64,000 bases of DNA from an uncultured Lachnospiraceae bacterium (GCA_900548905.1 URMK01000010.1:1-64000); one strand, 5' to 3'. Counted from the stretch's first letter, positions 33,441-42,609 are shown. The notes: generated by a model from the sequence alone, not told the origin. Numbers and translations are program-made.

Positions 33441-34287
33441 CGCCGCCCTCCTCTCTGTGCAGGACAAACCGTTGTGTGGGATAACCGAATTCCACCAGCA
33501 GCTCCGCTTCCGCAAATCCCAGCCCCTTGACTGCCCTTCGGTGTCCGGTATCCGCCCTGTCGCCCTCCCGATAAGTGGTAATACTGATATCCTTTCCCCT
33601 GAGAAGCTCTCCCATTACCTTATCCAGAAATGCTTTGGGTATTCCCATTTTCCGGTATAAGGGGTGGCAGCCCATAAAATCAATGCTTCCGTTTTCACTG
33701 GAAAAAAGCAGAATCCCCACAGCCATAGTCCTGTCCTTTAAGATAAGAGCCTGTTTGGTACGGATCTTCTCCCTGAGCACCCGGATATATTCTTCTTCCT
33801 CCAGGCAGGGAAACCCATCGATGACCAGCCGCACCAGCTCCATCCAGCAGGGAATATCCTCCGGTACGGCAAAGGTAATATCCCATTGCTGTTTCTGTGT
33901 TTGTTCCAGCATTTTAAAACTCCCTTCTAAAGAAAACCGCAGCTGAAGCGGATAAAACCGTTCCTTTTCCCGGTATCTGCCAGGCGATATCTTATACATT
34001 GCCGTAAAGCCTGAGGTAAAGGCCTGCTGGCTTTCATAGCCTGCCGTGAGCGCGATCTCCAGAATAGGCTTGTCGGAAAAGACAAGCAGCTTTGCCGCCT
34101 CCGTCAGTCTCCGGCGCTGGATATAATCGTGGACGGTCAGCCCTATGGTATCGGCAAACATACGATGCAGGTGGTATTTGGAATAGTGGACTGCTTCCGC
34201 TATTCTGTCCAGATCCAGCTTTTCGGTAAGATGTGCTTCCACATAATCAATTACCGCCGCAATATTTCCTATGCTGTTGCTTGGCAT
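33427..34287 (-). CDS. AraC-type regulator fused to a GNAT-like domain
   Basis: The 286-residue protein begins with an AraC double helix-turn-helix (residues 1-105: IAEAVHYSKYHLHRMFADTIG and SQQAFTSGFTAMYKISPGRYR). The C-terminal part resembles a GNAT acetyltransferase fold (MAVGILLFSSENGSIDFMG, then YRKMGIPKAFLDKVMGELL). Such fusions are found in Clostridia, where the acetyltransferase-like part probably senses a ligand. The ATG at 34287 is eight bases after GGGAGG. It is cotranscribed with helD. Confidence 0.82.
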   Translation of the reverse strand: MPSNSIGNIAAVIDYVEAHLTEKLDLDRIAEAVHYSKYHLHRMFADTIGLTVHDYIQRRRLTEAAKLLVFSDKPILEIALTAGYESQQAFTSGFTAMYKISPGRYREKERFYPLQLRFSLEGSFKMLEQTQKQQWDITFAVPEDIPCWMELVRLVIDGFPCLEEEEYIRVLREKIRTKQALILKDRTMAVGILLFSSENGSIDFMGCHPLYRKMGIPKAFLDKVMGELLRGKDISITTYREGDRADTGHRRAVKGLGFAEAELLVEFGYPTQRFVLHREEGGDGSQ

Positions 34288-34449
34288 ATGCATTTCCTCC
34301 CTTCCAACCCTTATTATACCCAATCCCATGAACTGTCTTTTCATCATTCTTGCGGTTTTCCTGTTTTCAGACAGAAAAATGTAAATGAAAAAGGCCGTCT
34401 GAACTGTTGCCACTGATCACGGCCAAATTTATAAAACAAAATCATTTCC

Positions 34450-34478
34450 TTGACAAAAATTCGAACTCATAGTACGAT
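34450..34478 (+). promoter_or_regulatory. Sigma-A promoter of the TetR-FMN-flavodoxin operon
   Basis: TTGACA, a 17-base spacer and TACGAT lie 38 bases before the TetR start codon. Confidence 0.75.
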
Positions 34479-34516
34479 AATTAAAATATTAGTTTGATTT
34501 GAATTGAGGATCCACT

Positions 34517-35155
34517 ATGACAGGAAGAAAAAAAGAAGCCCTCACCCAATTCCATAAAAAAAACATCCTGGATACAGCAGAAAAGCTTTTTTCCGAAAAA
34601 GGAATCCGCCAGACTACCATGGACGATATCGCCAAAGCAGCGGACTACAGCAAGTCCACCATTTACGTATATTTCCAAAGCAAGGACGAAATCTATAATC
34701 ATATCATCTATGGCCATATGTGCCGTCTGAAGGACGCGCTTGCGGAATGCATCAGGGAGGCTCCGGATCTGGAACATCGTTATTTTCTTATTTGTGAAAA
34801 GCTGTCCCGCTTTTATGAGCAGTACCCTCTCTATTTTTCCAGTATCCTCGGGAATATCCCGGTAGATGACCAGGCCCTTGCCGGCAGTGAGATTCTGCGC
34901 CTCCTATATGACGTGGGGGAAGATATCAATGACTGCATCCTGGAATTGTTCCGGCAGGGGATCCGGGAAGGCAGCCTGCCCTCATCCATTCCTGTCCTCC
35001 CTTCTGCTTTTACCCTATGGGCCTCTCTCGGCAGCCTGATCCCCATGGCCTATGAAAAGGAATGTTATCTGATAAAAAGAATGAATATGGATAAAACGGA
35101 ATTCCTTCAGCATGGCTTCCGTATGCTGCTGCGTTCCTTAAAGGAGGATTGTTAA
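34517..35155 (+). CDS. TetR/AcrR-family repressor
   Basis: The 212-residue protein has the TetR helix-turn-helix in residues 10-57 (ILDTAEKLFSEKGIRQTTMDD, AADYSKSTIYVYFQSKDE) and a helical ligand domain. It is followed one base later by an FMN-binding membrane protein, which it probably controls along with itself. Confidence 0.92.
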   Translation: MTGRKKEALTQFHKKNILDTAEKLFSEKGIRQTTMDDIAKAADYSKSTIYVYFQSKDEIYNHIIYGHMCRLKDALAECIREAPDLEHRYFLICEKLSRFYEQYPLYFSSILGNIPVDDQALAGSEILRLLYDVGEDINDCILELFRQGIREGSLPSSIPVLPSAFTLWASLGSLIPMAYEKECYLIKRMNMDKTEFLQHGFRMLLRSLKEDC

Positions 35156-35156
35156 C

Positions 35157-35837
35157 ATGGGGATTTTATCCGGTTTTTTATGCCTGCTTTGTTTTTGCCT
35201 GCTGACGGTCAAAGCCGTAACCAGGAAGTTCGGTTTTCCACAGGCCGATGCTTTCCTGATGAAGCTGCATAAGCCTTTATCCGCCGCTTTGCTTATCCTC
35301 TTGCCCGTCCATCTTTTCTTCACTCTCCCGCTGGTAAAAACGCGGCATTTTTCCGTATATCTTGCCGGTGCAGCTGTTTTGCTTTCCTTCGTCCTGCTGA
35401 TAACCCTTTGCCACATCTGTAAGGATAAGCGGCGCCGGCTTACCTGGCATCGTTTTTTTACCTGTCTCATGTTGTCGGGTATTGTTTTTCATATCGCTGC
35501 TTATTACATGGATTACGCAGCTTATCGGGCCGCTGTTGCGGATATTCATCTATCGGGCGTCGATTTTTCCCGTATGCCGGACGGAACCTACACGGGTGAA
35601 TACGATGCAGGCTATATTTACGCCAAAGTACAAGTCACGCTTACGGACGGGGGCATTTCCGGCATCACGCTGCTTTCCCATGAAAACGAACGGGGTACGG
35701 CTGCAGAAGAGGTACTCGCCGTTATTACCGATACCCAAAACCTGCCGGTGGATGCCGTCACCGGTGCAACCTGCTCCAGCCTGGTACTCCAGAAGGCTGT
35801 CGAAAACGCATTGACAGGAGGAATATCCCATGAATAA
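35157..35837 (+). CDS. Membrane FMN-binding domain protein
   Basis: The 226-residue protein has about four N-terminal membrane segments (residues 1-125) with conserved His, like ferric-reductase or DUF4405 membrane parts. The C-terminal FMN-binding domain begins DGTYTGEYDAGYIYAKVQVTL and holds TGATCSS, the motif whose Thr is flavinylated by ApbE. It probably passes electrons across the membrane to an outside FMN. It overlaps the next gene, a flavodoxin, by eight bases. No apbE is nearby. Confidence 0.85.
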   Translation: MGILSGFLCLLCFCLLTVKAVTRKFGFPQADAFLMKLHKPLSAALLILLPVHLFFTLPLVKTRHFSVYLAGAAVLLSFVLLITLCHICKDKRRRLTWHRFFTCLMLSGIVFHIAAYYMDYAAYRAAVADIHLSGVDFSRMPDGTYTGEYDAGYIYAKVQVTLTDGGISGITLLSHENERGTAAEEVLAVITDTQNLPVDAVTGATCSSLVLQKAVENALTGGISHE

Positions 35838-36384
35838 ATGTATGATTTTCTACGTATCCCAGCACCATCACAATACGGAAAGGCTGCTGAAGCAGGCCAT
35901 AGACAAAGAATCCGGGGTGGAACTGGTTCTCCTTTCCCATGCCGGCTGCCCCGCCCCGGATCTTTCAGACACCGCCTGTTCTTCTCTTTCTCGTTCGGCT
36001 GCCTTTCCAACGGCTCCTCTCCTGCCTTCTCCGGCCTCTTGTCCGCTCATCGGCCTTGCCTCCGGCATTTATATGGGGAAACCGCATACCGCCCTGATTT
36101 CCTTTCTGGAGCAGCACCGGAAGGAGCTGGCCGGACGAAAGGTTTTCCTCCTTCTTACCAGCGGATCCGGAATGAAAAAATACGCCGCAGACTTTTCTTC
36201 TCTTACAGAAAGTTATGGCTGCCGCGTACAGGGCTGCTTTCAGTGCAAAGGCTACGATACCTATGGTCCATGGAAGCTTATGGGCGGAATTGCCAAAGGC
36301 CGCCCCGACGCATCCGATATTTCCCGGGCCCGCGCCTTTATCCAGGAACAGCTCCGCGGCCTGCCCTCCGAAGGATCCCAATAA
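35830..36384 (+). CDS. Flavodoxin-family protein
   Basis: The 184-residue protein starts MNKCMIFYVSQHHHNTERLL; the normal flavodoxin phosphate loop S/T-x-T-G-N-T is replaced by SQHHHNT, as in flavodoxins of the NADPH-reductase-like class in Clostridia. GLASGIYMGKPHTAL and LLLTSGSGMKKY resemble the isoalloxazine-contact loops. It likely exchanges electrons with the upstream FMN membrane protein. Confidence 0.82.
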   Translation: MNKCMIFYVSQHHHNTERLLKQAIDKESGVELVLLSHAGCPAPDLSDTACSSLSRSAAFPTAPLLPSPASCPLIGLASGIYMGKPHTALISFLEQHRKELAGRKVFLLLTSGSGMKKYAADFSSLTESYGCRVQGCFQCKGYDTYGPWKLMGGIAKGRPDASDISRARAFIQEQLRGLPSEGSQ

Positions 36385-36420
36385 CGCAATAACGGACGAT
36401 GGCAAAGCATGGATCAAAAC

Positions 36421-36456
36421 AAGCCTTTCGGGCAGCGGCTTTTGTCCGAAAGGCTT
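36421..36456 (+). terminator. Probable terminator after the flavodoxin gene
   Basis: AAGCCTTTCGG (36421-36431) pairs with CCGAAAGGCTT (36446-36456); a T-run follows 16 bases later. It lies between convergent genes. Confidence 0.55.
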
Positions 36457-36586
36457 ATCTGTATGCTTTTTTACAGGTCTCCACAAAAAAGGCCGCCGGA
36501 TACCGAACGCCTTTGCCGCCTGCAGCGAAAGACAATTTCCTAAAAAACAAGAACTATCCGGCCCCGCATTCCCTTTAACAGGGCCG

Positions 36587-37135
36587 TCATGGCCGGGCTT
36601 GCCGTTCCTTTGTAAGAATGGCTTCCAGCAGGATTTCCGCCGCCAGCGCGGAGCCTTCCGGAGAAGCATGCTGTCCGTCCGAAGCATACATTTGCACGTC
36701 CGGATGAGCATGGATGTACTTCCACCATTCTTCCCCTACCGGCGCCAGAACAGCACCTGTCTCCTCCGCCATTCTCCGATAGGCGTCCGTCATCTGCTGC
36801 TGTCCGGCTTCGTTTTCTTTTTCCGCCCATGTCATATAGGCCACAGGCGTACTCCCTGCCTCCCGGATCCATTTGCAGATTTCCTTTGCCGCTTCCGTCA
36901 TCACCTCTTCCGGCCCGAAGGGATGGGCATGCTCCTGAAGAACCACATAATCATAATTGCCGTAAAGTATGTTAAACCGCACCTCCGGTTCCTTCTGATG
37001 CTGGTGAAGGAACCAGCCGCCGTGGGCGATCATCGTAACCTCACAGGGGATTCCCTTATCTTTTGCCATGCCGGCAAAAAGTTCCGGCATATCATTAAAA
37101 TATGTATGGCTGTTTCCAATAAATAATACCTTCAT
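36587..37135 (-). CDS. SGNH-type hydrolase
   Basis: The 182-residue protein begins MKVLFIGNSHTYFNDMP with block I catalytic Ser in GNSHT, has GNYDYVVLQEHAHPF in the middle and SDGQHASPEGS with the Asp-x-x-His pair at the end. SGNH/GDSL enzymes cleave esters, for example in cell-wall or sugar acetyl groups. There is no signal peptide. The start at 37135 follows AAAGGACAG; a longer frame to 37180 is possible. Confidence 0.82.
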   Translation of the reverse strand: MKVLFIGNSHTYFNDMPELFAGMAKDKGIPCEVTMIAHGGWFLHQHQKEPEVRFNILYGNYDYVVLQEHAHPFGPEEVMTEAAKEICKWIREAGSTPVAYMTWAEKENEAGQQQMTDAYRRMAEETGAVLAPVGEEWWKYIHAHPDVQMYASDGQHASPEGSALAAEILLEAILTKERQARP

Positions 37136-37221
37136 TTCTTCTGTCCTTTCCTTATCGTAGATTTTCATTCCAAAAGACACCGTCCCCGCTTACGGCGTAT
37201 TTTCACCCGTTTCCGGATAAC

Positions 37222-37248
37222 AAAAAGACCTGCATTTTCATGCAGATC
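37222..37248 (-). terminator. Terminator of tRNA-Pro
   Basis: On the minus strand GATCTGCAT pairs with ATGCAGGTC (one G-U pair) around a GAAA loop and is followed by TTTTT. Confidence 0.85.
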
Positions 37249-37254
37249 CTTGCG

Positions 37255-37327
37255 TCGGAGTGACAAGACTTGAACTTGCGGCCTCTACTTCCCTAAAGTA
37301 GCGCTCTACCACCTGAGCCACACCCCG
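37255..37327 (-). tRNA. tRNA-Pro (AGG)
   Basis: The 73-base cloverleaf has acceptor CGGGGTG/CACTCCG (one G-U pair), D arm GCTC...GAGC, anticodon stem CTACT/AGTAG with loop TTAGGGA (anticodon AGG) and T arm around TTCAAGT. CCA is not encoded. A typical sigma-A promoter lies 143 bases upstream. Confidence 0.92.
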
Positions 37328-37663
37328 ATATTATGCCAAATCAACCATATAACCGATTATCCGGCTTCTCAAAACTCTTCTGATAACCGTTAAAAACCAT
37401 TATCAAATTACAATTATCATCATTTGAACCCACCGGAAATTCATGGCGGACATCCAACCGACGAATGTTAGTATACAAAATAATACCAGATCTGTCAATA
37501 TGTTTTTTCATATTTTGCAAAAATTTTTGTTCTTCTGATAACAGTTCAGACGACCCTTTGTGCCCTGCGGCATCCCCTCCTTCCCCCGCATTTACCGGTG
37601 TACGCGCCGGATTCAATATCCGGCACGCATCACAACCCGTCTGGAAAAATGACGGCAAATCCC
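37328..37663. other. Intergenic region between ftsX and tRNA-Pro
   Basis: No confident gene is present in 336 bases. The segment contains the tRNA-Pro promoter. A chance open frame continues through it from the shadow of ftsX. Confidence 0.5.
37470..37498 (-). promoter_or_regulatory. Consensus sigma-A promoter for tRNA-Pro
   Basis: Minus-strand TTGACA (37493-37498), a 17-base spacer and TATACT (37470-37475) form a near-perfect promoter that should give a leader of about 135 bases before the tRNA. Confidence 0.85.
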
Positions 37664-38572
37664 TTATTTCTTCTTTAATTTCCCCATAACAGCGATGCTT
37701 CCGATCGCACCTGTCAGCACACCAAGCCCTATGGATGCCCGTACCAGGCTGGGCAGCACCTGTCCGGCAGGGAGAAGCTGCACAGGGGCACCGAACAGTC
37801 CGAAATGAACCGCCGCAAACTGAATGCCATATACATAGGTGGCATAGAGAAGCGCGATAGGGATGCACATTCCTGCGATTCCCAATACCAGCCCTTCCAC
37901 TATAAAGGGGATCCGGATAAAATCCTCTCTGGCGCCAATCAGCCGCATTACCCGTACCTTTTCCTTTTGGGACGCCACCGTTACCAGCAGCGTACTGCGT
38001 ATCAGCAGCACCGAAAGCAGAAGCAGGACAGACAGGCATCCAATGCCGATTCCCGTGATCCGCTCCTTCAGCCGTATCAGTGCGTTCACCGCCTCGGAGG
38101 AATGGGATACGGTCCCCACTCCTTCCAGCCCCTTTACATAGGCCACAAACTCCTCCTGCCGGCTTATGTCATTGATATATACCTCGTAGCTGTCACAACC
38201 GGCCAGGGGATTATCCCCTTCAAAAATCCCCTCCAGCAGTTCTTCATCGGACAAAAAATCCGTCCGGAAGCTGTCCCATGCCTCATCCTCCGAAATATAG
38301 ATGGTATTGGTAACCTCCTCCCGGTCCCGGATAAGCGCCCCAAGCTCTTCCACTCTTTCTTCCGTAACCCCCTCCTGAAAAAAGACGGAAACCGCCACAT
38401 CCCTTTCCACATTCCGGACGGCACTGTTTATGTTCACCATGGCAATATAAAATATTCCGAACAAAAAAATGGAGGAGGACATAGCCATTACAGCCGCCGC
38501 TGCATAGACCTTATTGTTCCATATGTTTTTAAATCCCAGACGGATCAGATAAATGAAATTCCTAAAGCTCAT
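37664..38572 (-). CDS. ftsX: FtsX, permease-like cell division protein
   Basis: The 302-residue protein has one N-terminal membrane segment (about residues 20-45), a large outside loop (45-165) and three C-terminal segments, the FtsX pattern. With FtsE it transmits ATP hydrolysis to peptidoglycan hydrolases such as PcsB or CwlO. The start at 38572 lies eight bases after AGGGGGA and overlaps ftsE by 11 bases. It is the last gene of the long flagellar operon, an unusual position. Confidence 0.9.
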   Translation of the reverse strand: MSFRNFIYLIRLGFKNIWNNKVYAAAAVMAMSSSIFLFGIFYIAMVNINSAVRNVERDVAVSVFFQEGVTEERVEELGALIRDREEVTNTIYISEDEAWDSFRTDFLSDEELLEGIFEGDNPLAGCDSYEVYINDISRQEEFVAYVKGLEGVGTVSHSSEAVNALIRLKERITGIGIGCLSVLLLLSVLLIRSTLLVTVASQKEKVRVMRLIGAREDFIRIPFIVEGLVLGIAGMCIPIALLYATYVYGIQFAAVHFGLFGAPVQLLPAGQVLPSLVRASIGLGVLTGAIGSIAVMGKLKKK

Positions 38573-39248
38573 ACAGAAATCCCCCTCTGTCACTGTCCTT
38601 GATGATTTTTCCGTTTTTCAGTGTGACTTCCCTTTTTTTCATGGAACGCACCAGATCCCGGTTATGGGATACCACCAGCACCGTAGTCCCGGTTTCGTTG
38701 ATCGTTTTCAGAAGCCGCATGATATCCTCCCCGTTTTCCTGATCCAGATTTCCCGTAGGTTCATCCGCCAGCAGAAGAACCGGTTTATTCACAATAGCCC
38801 GGGCCAGCGCGGCCCGCTGCTTTTCTCCGCCGGACAGCTGTTTCGGGTAATACCGTTCTTTACTTTCCAGCCCCACCTGGGAAAGCACACTCCGTACACG
38901 GCTCCGGATCGTATCCGGGCGGGTCTCCAGCACTCTTTGTGCGAAAGCCACATTTTCATAAACCGTAAAATCGGGAAAAAGGCGGAAGTCCTGGAATACC
39001 ATCCCGATCATCCGGCGGTAACGGTACACCTGGCGTTCCTTCAGCTGTCCCAAATCAATCCCGTTTACCCGCACCGTGCCCCGGGTAGGTTCCTCTTCCT
39101 TCAGCAAAAGCTCCAGCAGGCTTGTTTTTCCCGCGCCACTGCTCCCGGAGAGAAATAAGAATTCTCCTTTCCGGATATCCAGATTTATATTATCAAGAGC
39201 CTTCTGCCCGTTGGGATAAACCTTGCTTACCCCGTTCAATACCACCAT
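38562..39248 (-). CDS. ftsE: FtsE, ABC-type ATPase of cell division
   Basis: The 228-residue ATPase has Walker A SGSSGAGKTS near residue 37, Q-loop VFQDFRLFPD, signature LSGGEKQRAALARA and Walker B LLLADEPTGNLD. It starts at ATG 39248, behind GGTGG; a GTG at 39260 would add four residues. It partners FtsX and follows flhB by 15 bases. Confidence 0.93.
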   Translation of the reverse strand: MVVLNGVSKVYPNGQKALDNINLDIRKGEFLFLSGSSGAGKTSLLELLLKEEEPTRGTVRVNGIDLGQLKERQVYRYRRMIGMVFQDFRLFPDFTVYENVAFAQRVLETRPDTIRSRVRSVLSQVGLESKERYYPKQLSGGEKQRAALARAIVNKPVLLLADEPTGNLDQENGEDIMRLLKTINETGTTVLVVSHNRDLVRSMKKREVTLKNGKIIKDSDRGGFLYEL

Positions 39249-39263
39249 ACTGCTGTCCACCGG

Positions 39264-40322
39264 TTATTTCTCCTTTTTCAGCTTGTAAACAAACGCCAGC
39301 ACACCCGCCACCGCCTGGTAAAATTCACCCGGAATCTCCATATCAATTTCCGCCGCATCATACAGCCCTCGTGCCAGAGGCCTGTTTTCCATGATATAGA
39401 CGTCATTGGCTTCCCCAATTTCCACGATTTTCAAAGCCACCCGGTCCGCACCCTTGGCAAGCACCACCGGCGCTTTATTGCGTTGGGGATCGTAGCCCAG
39501 GGCCACGGCAAAATGGGTGGGATTCCGGATGATCACATCGGCCTTCGGTACATTCTGCATCATGCGCCTGGATGACATCTGCCTCTGTTTCTCCCGGATT
39601 TTCCCTTTGATCTGGGGATCCCCCTCCGTTTGCTTGTATTCTTCTTTGATCTCCTGCTTGCTCATGCGCAGATTCTTCTCGTATTCCCACCACTGGTACA
39701 AATAATCAAATGCCGCCAGGAACAGAAATGCGATACCCACCGTATTCACCAGGGACAGCACCGTATCTCCCGCAAAAGCGATCGCGTCCATCACCGTACC
39801 GTCCATCAGCCGGACAAATTCATGCATCCGGCTGCTTAAAAAGGAATATATCATCCAGCCAAGTACAGTAATCTTTATCAGCGCTTTCAGCAGCTCCACA
39901 AGGGAACGCACGCTGAACAGGCGCTTAAAGCCCTGAAGAGGGCTGATCCGGTTTGCTTTGAATTTAATGGTTTCCATGGAAAAGGCCATTCTGGTCTGCA
40001 GAGCCGCCACCGCCACTGCCGTCACACAGGCCACAAGCAGAAGCGGCAGAGCGGCCTGTGCAAAGAGAAGCATTGCCTGCAGCAGCTTTTCCTGCAGGTT
40101 ATCCCCGTTAACCGGATATTGGCTCTGTGCATAGCCGAAAAAAAGAAGCACCCCCTGATGCATGCACTTATACATAAAGGATGCAAATAGTTTCAACCCG
40201 TTGAAAACAGCCAGCAGGGTTGCCACAGCCGCCACATCACTGCTCTGGAATACATTTCCCTTCTTCCGTTCCTCCTGTTTTCGTTTCGGTGTGGCTTTTT
40301 CGGTCTTTTCATCCGCTGCCAC
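39264..40322 (-). CDS. flhB: Flagellar export switch protein FlhB
   Basis: The 352-residue protein has the charged N-terminus (KTEKATPKRKQEERKKG), four membrane segments and the self-cleavage site NPTH near residue 268 (IIRNPTHFAVALGYD). FlhB sets substrate order of the flagellar type III export gate. The start is a GTG six bases after AGGTGG. It lies 45 bases after fliR. Confidence 0.95.
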   Translation of the reverse strand: MAADEKTEKATPKRKQEERKKGNVFQSSDVAAVATLLAVFNGLKLFASFMYKCMHQGVLLFFGYAQSQYPVNGDNLQEKLLQAMLLFAQAALPLLLVACVTAVAVAALQTRMAFSMETIKFKANRISPLQGFKRLFSVRSLVELLKALIKITVLGWMIYSFLSSRMHEFVRLMDGTVMDAIAFAGDTVLSLVNTVGIAFLFLAAFDYLYQWWEYEKNLRMSKQEIKEEYKQTEGDPQIKGKIREKQRQMSSRRMMQNVPKADVIIRNPTHFAVALGYDPQRNKAPVVLAKGADRVALKIVEIGEANDVYIMENRPLARGLYDAAEIDMEIPGEFYQAVAGVLAFVYKLKKEK

Positions 40323-40367
40323 CGCTCACCACCTGCCTTTCCCGTTACGCCCCGCGCGGACTCTGTG

Positions 40368-41138
40368 TCACAATTGCAGAAGCAGCTTCTGCACATCCTC
40401 AAATAACGTCCCTATGTACCGGTCGATAAACTGTCCCATCGGTACCGCGAACAACATCATTAGTACAATTCCCGCAATGATTTTCACCTGCAGGTTAATG
40501 ACAAAAATATGAATCTGCGGTATCAGCTTCATCAGCACGCCCATAGCCGCCTCCAGAACGAATTCCGCGGCCACAAAGGGAAGCGTAAGCCGGATGGCGA
40601 GTACAAATACTGAATGAAAGAGCGCCAATATAAAAGGACCTGTTTTCCCCATAGACAAAGAGGCGGCTCCCGCAGGAACAAGCTCAAAGGAATAAGCAAA
40701 CAGCTTGATCATCAGGCGGTGGCTTCCCGTAGCCAGAAAATACAGGAAGAAAAACACGTTCAGAAACTGTCCCAGAACCGATACCTGTACCCCTCCGCCG
40801 GGATCCATCACCTTTCCCATTGCAAGGCCGAAAACCGTATCCAGCATATCCCCTGCTACAAAAATCATGAAAAAGAAAATCTGGAATACAAATCCTATCA
40901 CCAGTCCCAGCAGGATTTCGCGCACCAGCCCTTCTGCCATATCGAAGCCGGAGTAGGCGGAAACCGCGCCTGCGTCCAATACAGGCACAAGCAAAAGAGT
41001 CAGCGCCAGCACAAGGCCGGCCCTGATACGCACAGGGACATTCTTCCTTCCGAATACCGGGCTGGGAAAAATCATTGCACCGAGCCTGGCGAACACCAGA
41101 AGGGATAGATTAAGAGAAGTCACAATCTCCGTCAGCAT
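40368..41138 (-). CDS. fliR: Flagellar export gate protein FliR
   Basis: The 256-residue protein has about six membrane segments and the conserved N-terminal region LVFARLGAMIFPSPVFG. FliR forms the export gate with FliP and FliQ; it stands 11 bases after fliQ in the usual order. Confidence 0.95.
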   Translation of the reverse strand: MLTEIVTSLNLSLLVFARLGAMIFPSPVFGRKNVPVRIRAGLVLALTLLLVPVLDAGAVSAYSGFDMAEGLVREILLGLVIGFVFQIFFFMIFVAGDMLDTVFGLAMGKVMDPGGGVQVSVLGQFLNVFFFLYFLATGSHRLMIKLFAYSFELVPAGAASLSMGKTGPFILALFHSVFVLAIRLTLPFVAAEFVLEAAMGVLMKLIPQIHIFVINLQVKIIAGIVLMMLFAVPMGQFIDRYIGTLFEDVQKLLLQL

Positions 41139-41149
41139 AGAGAAATCAC

Positions 41150-41413
41150 CTACAGGGAAGCCATTATTTCAAAAAGCCTCTGCACGAACCCGTCAAATAG
41201 ATTGAGCATCCAGGATCCCGTCGCCAGCAGCACCACGGCAATGACAATGAGTTTGGGCACAAAGGTCAGCGTCTGTTCATGTATCTGTGTGGCCGCCTGG
41301 AATACCGCTACAATCAGCCCTACGATAATACTCAGGATCAGAAGGGGCCCGGCCATCTCAAATGCCACAAGCATAGCCTCCTTCATCACTTCCATAACCT
41401 GTTCTGTCGTCAT
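41150..41413 (-). CDS. fliQ: Flagellar export gate protein FliQ
   Basis: The 87-residue protein has two membrane segments (GPLLILSIIVGLIVAVFQAA, then LIVIAVVLLATGSWML) with the conserved QIHEQTLTFVPK between them. It follows fliP by 11 bases. Confidence 0.95.
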   Translation of the reverse strand: MTTEQVMEVMKEAMLVAFEMAGPLLILSIIVGLIVAVFQAATQIHEQTLTFVPKLIVIAVVLLATGSWMLNLFDGFVQRLFEIMASL

Positions 41414-41424
41414 TTAGCGCCTCC

Positions 41425-42225
41425 TTAACGAAATCCCTGGACCAACGTTTTAATTACCAGATCCCAGCCGTCCACCAGCACAAAAAGCATAATTTTGAAA
41501 GGCAGCGCTATCATGGTAGGGGGAAGCATAACCATTCCCATGGACATCAGTGTGCTGGACACCACCAAATCCACAATAAGAAAAGGAATAAATATCAGAA
41601 AGCCCATAGTAAAGGCTTTGTTAAGCTCGCTTAAAATAAAAGAGGGTACAATAACCGTCAGCCCCAGTTCCTTATAGCGTTCCGGCCCTTCCCCGGCCGC
41701 CCCCTCCGGCAGAGATGTTTTGGAAATATCCAGAAACAGTTCCAGGCTTTTCTTTTCCGTCTGCCTGAGCATGAACTCCTTCATGGGATCCTGTGCCAGT
41801 TCCAGCGCTTCTTCCCTGGTAATCCGCCCATCTTTATAAGGCTGGTAAGCCTGTGTATTCACCTGGGAAAAAACCGGCTGCATGATAAACAGGGTAAGGA
41901 ACAAAGCCAGCCCAACCAGTATCTGATTTGGCGGCGACTGCTGGGTTCCCAGCGCACTGCGCAGAAAAGACAGGACAATGATAATCCTGGTAAAACTGGT
42001 CATCATTACCAGCAAAGAGGGTACAACAGCAAGAAGCAGGAAAAGAATCAGGATATCCATCGTATCGAAGGCCCTGGTATTTCCCTGCGTATCGGATAAG
42101 GTCATGGATACCTCCGCCGCATGAACCTTTCCCTTATATAAAAATGCGGCCAGCGCCGACAGCACACATCCCGTCCCCGCAGCCATCCATCCTGCCCTGC
42201 AGAGCCCAAGCTCCTTCTTCTCCAT
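41425..42225 (-). CDS. fliP: Flagellar export gate protein FliP
   Basis: The 266-residue protein has a signal peptide-like N-terminus and four membrane segments. Hallmarks are MMTSFTRIIIVLSFLRSALG, QSPPNQILVGLALFLTLFIM and IPFLIVDLVVSSTLMSMGM. The ATG at 42225 follows GGGGGA; an in-frame ATG at 42246 lies inside fliO. Confidence 0.95.
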   Translation of the reverse strand: MEKKELGLCRAGWMAAGTGCVLSALAAFLYKGKVHAAEVSMTLSDTQGNTRAFDTMDILILFLLLAVVPSLLVMMTSFTRIIIVLSFLRSALGTQQSPPNQILVGLALFLTLFIMQPVFSQVNTQAYQPYKDGRITREEALELAQDPMKEFMLRQTEKKSLELFLDISKTSLPEGAAGEGPERYKELGLTVIVPSFILSELNKAFTMGFLIFIPFLIVDLVVSSTLMSMGMVMLPPTMIALPFKIMLFVLVDGWDLVIKTLVQGFR

Positions 42226-42229
42226 GTGT

Positions 42230-42589
42230 TTATTTCCCCCGGTCATTCTTTTGTCTGTGAAAAACTCCCTGCCCGTCTTCCATCTGCTTTGTCAGCATTT
42301 CCAGAAAGCTTTTATCCCCTTCCCCGCCCGCTTCAGGCCGTACATAATCCTCCAGCTCGGTAATCTGCTGGATGCCGGCAGGGGAAAGTCCCAGCAGCAG
42401 CACCTTCCCCTGCACCTCCACGATCATAAGCCAGCTGTCCCTGCCCACCCCTGTCCGTTCCAGGACACGGATGCTTTTGCCAAGCTGTTTTCCTCCCGCG
42501 CTTCTGCCCACCAGCTTCGTGGTATAATAGGCCAGAAACAGCACCAGCACCAGGACGAACAGATATAGCAGCAATTTTAAAACTACCAT
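42230..42589 (-). CDS. fliO: Flagellar protein FliO-like
   Basis: The 119-residue protein has one N-terminal membrane helix (LLLYLFVLVLVLFLAYYTTK) and a short SpoA-like cytoplasmic part (RVLERTGVGRDSWLMIVEVQ, LLLGLSPAGI). FliO assists assembly of the FliP ring; its position before fliP agrees. Confidence 0.85.
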   Translation of the reverse strand: MVVLKLLLYLFVLVLVLFLAYYTTKLVGRSAGGKQLGKSIRVLERTGVGRDSWLMIVEVQGKVLLLGLSPAGIQQITELEDYVRPEAGGEGDKSFLEMLTKQMEDGQGVFHRQKNDRGK

Positions 42590-42609
42590 AAATATACCCT
42601 CATCCCATT

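Noticed and set aside
37341..38039. 232-codon minus-strand frame next to ftsX
   Set aside because: It overlaps ftsX in another frame and its composition is that of a shadow; only the promoter region within it is meaningful.
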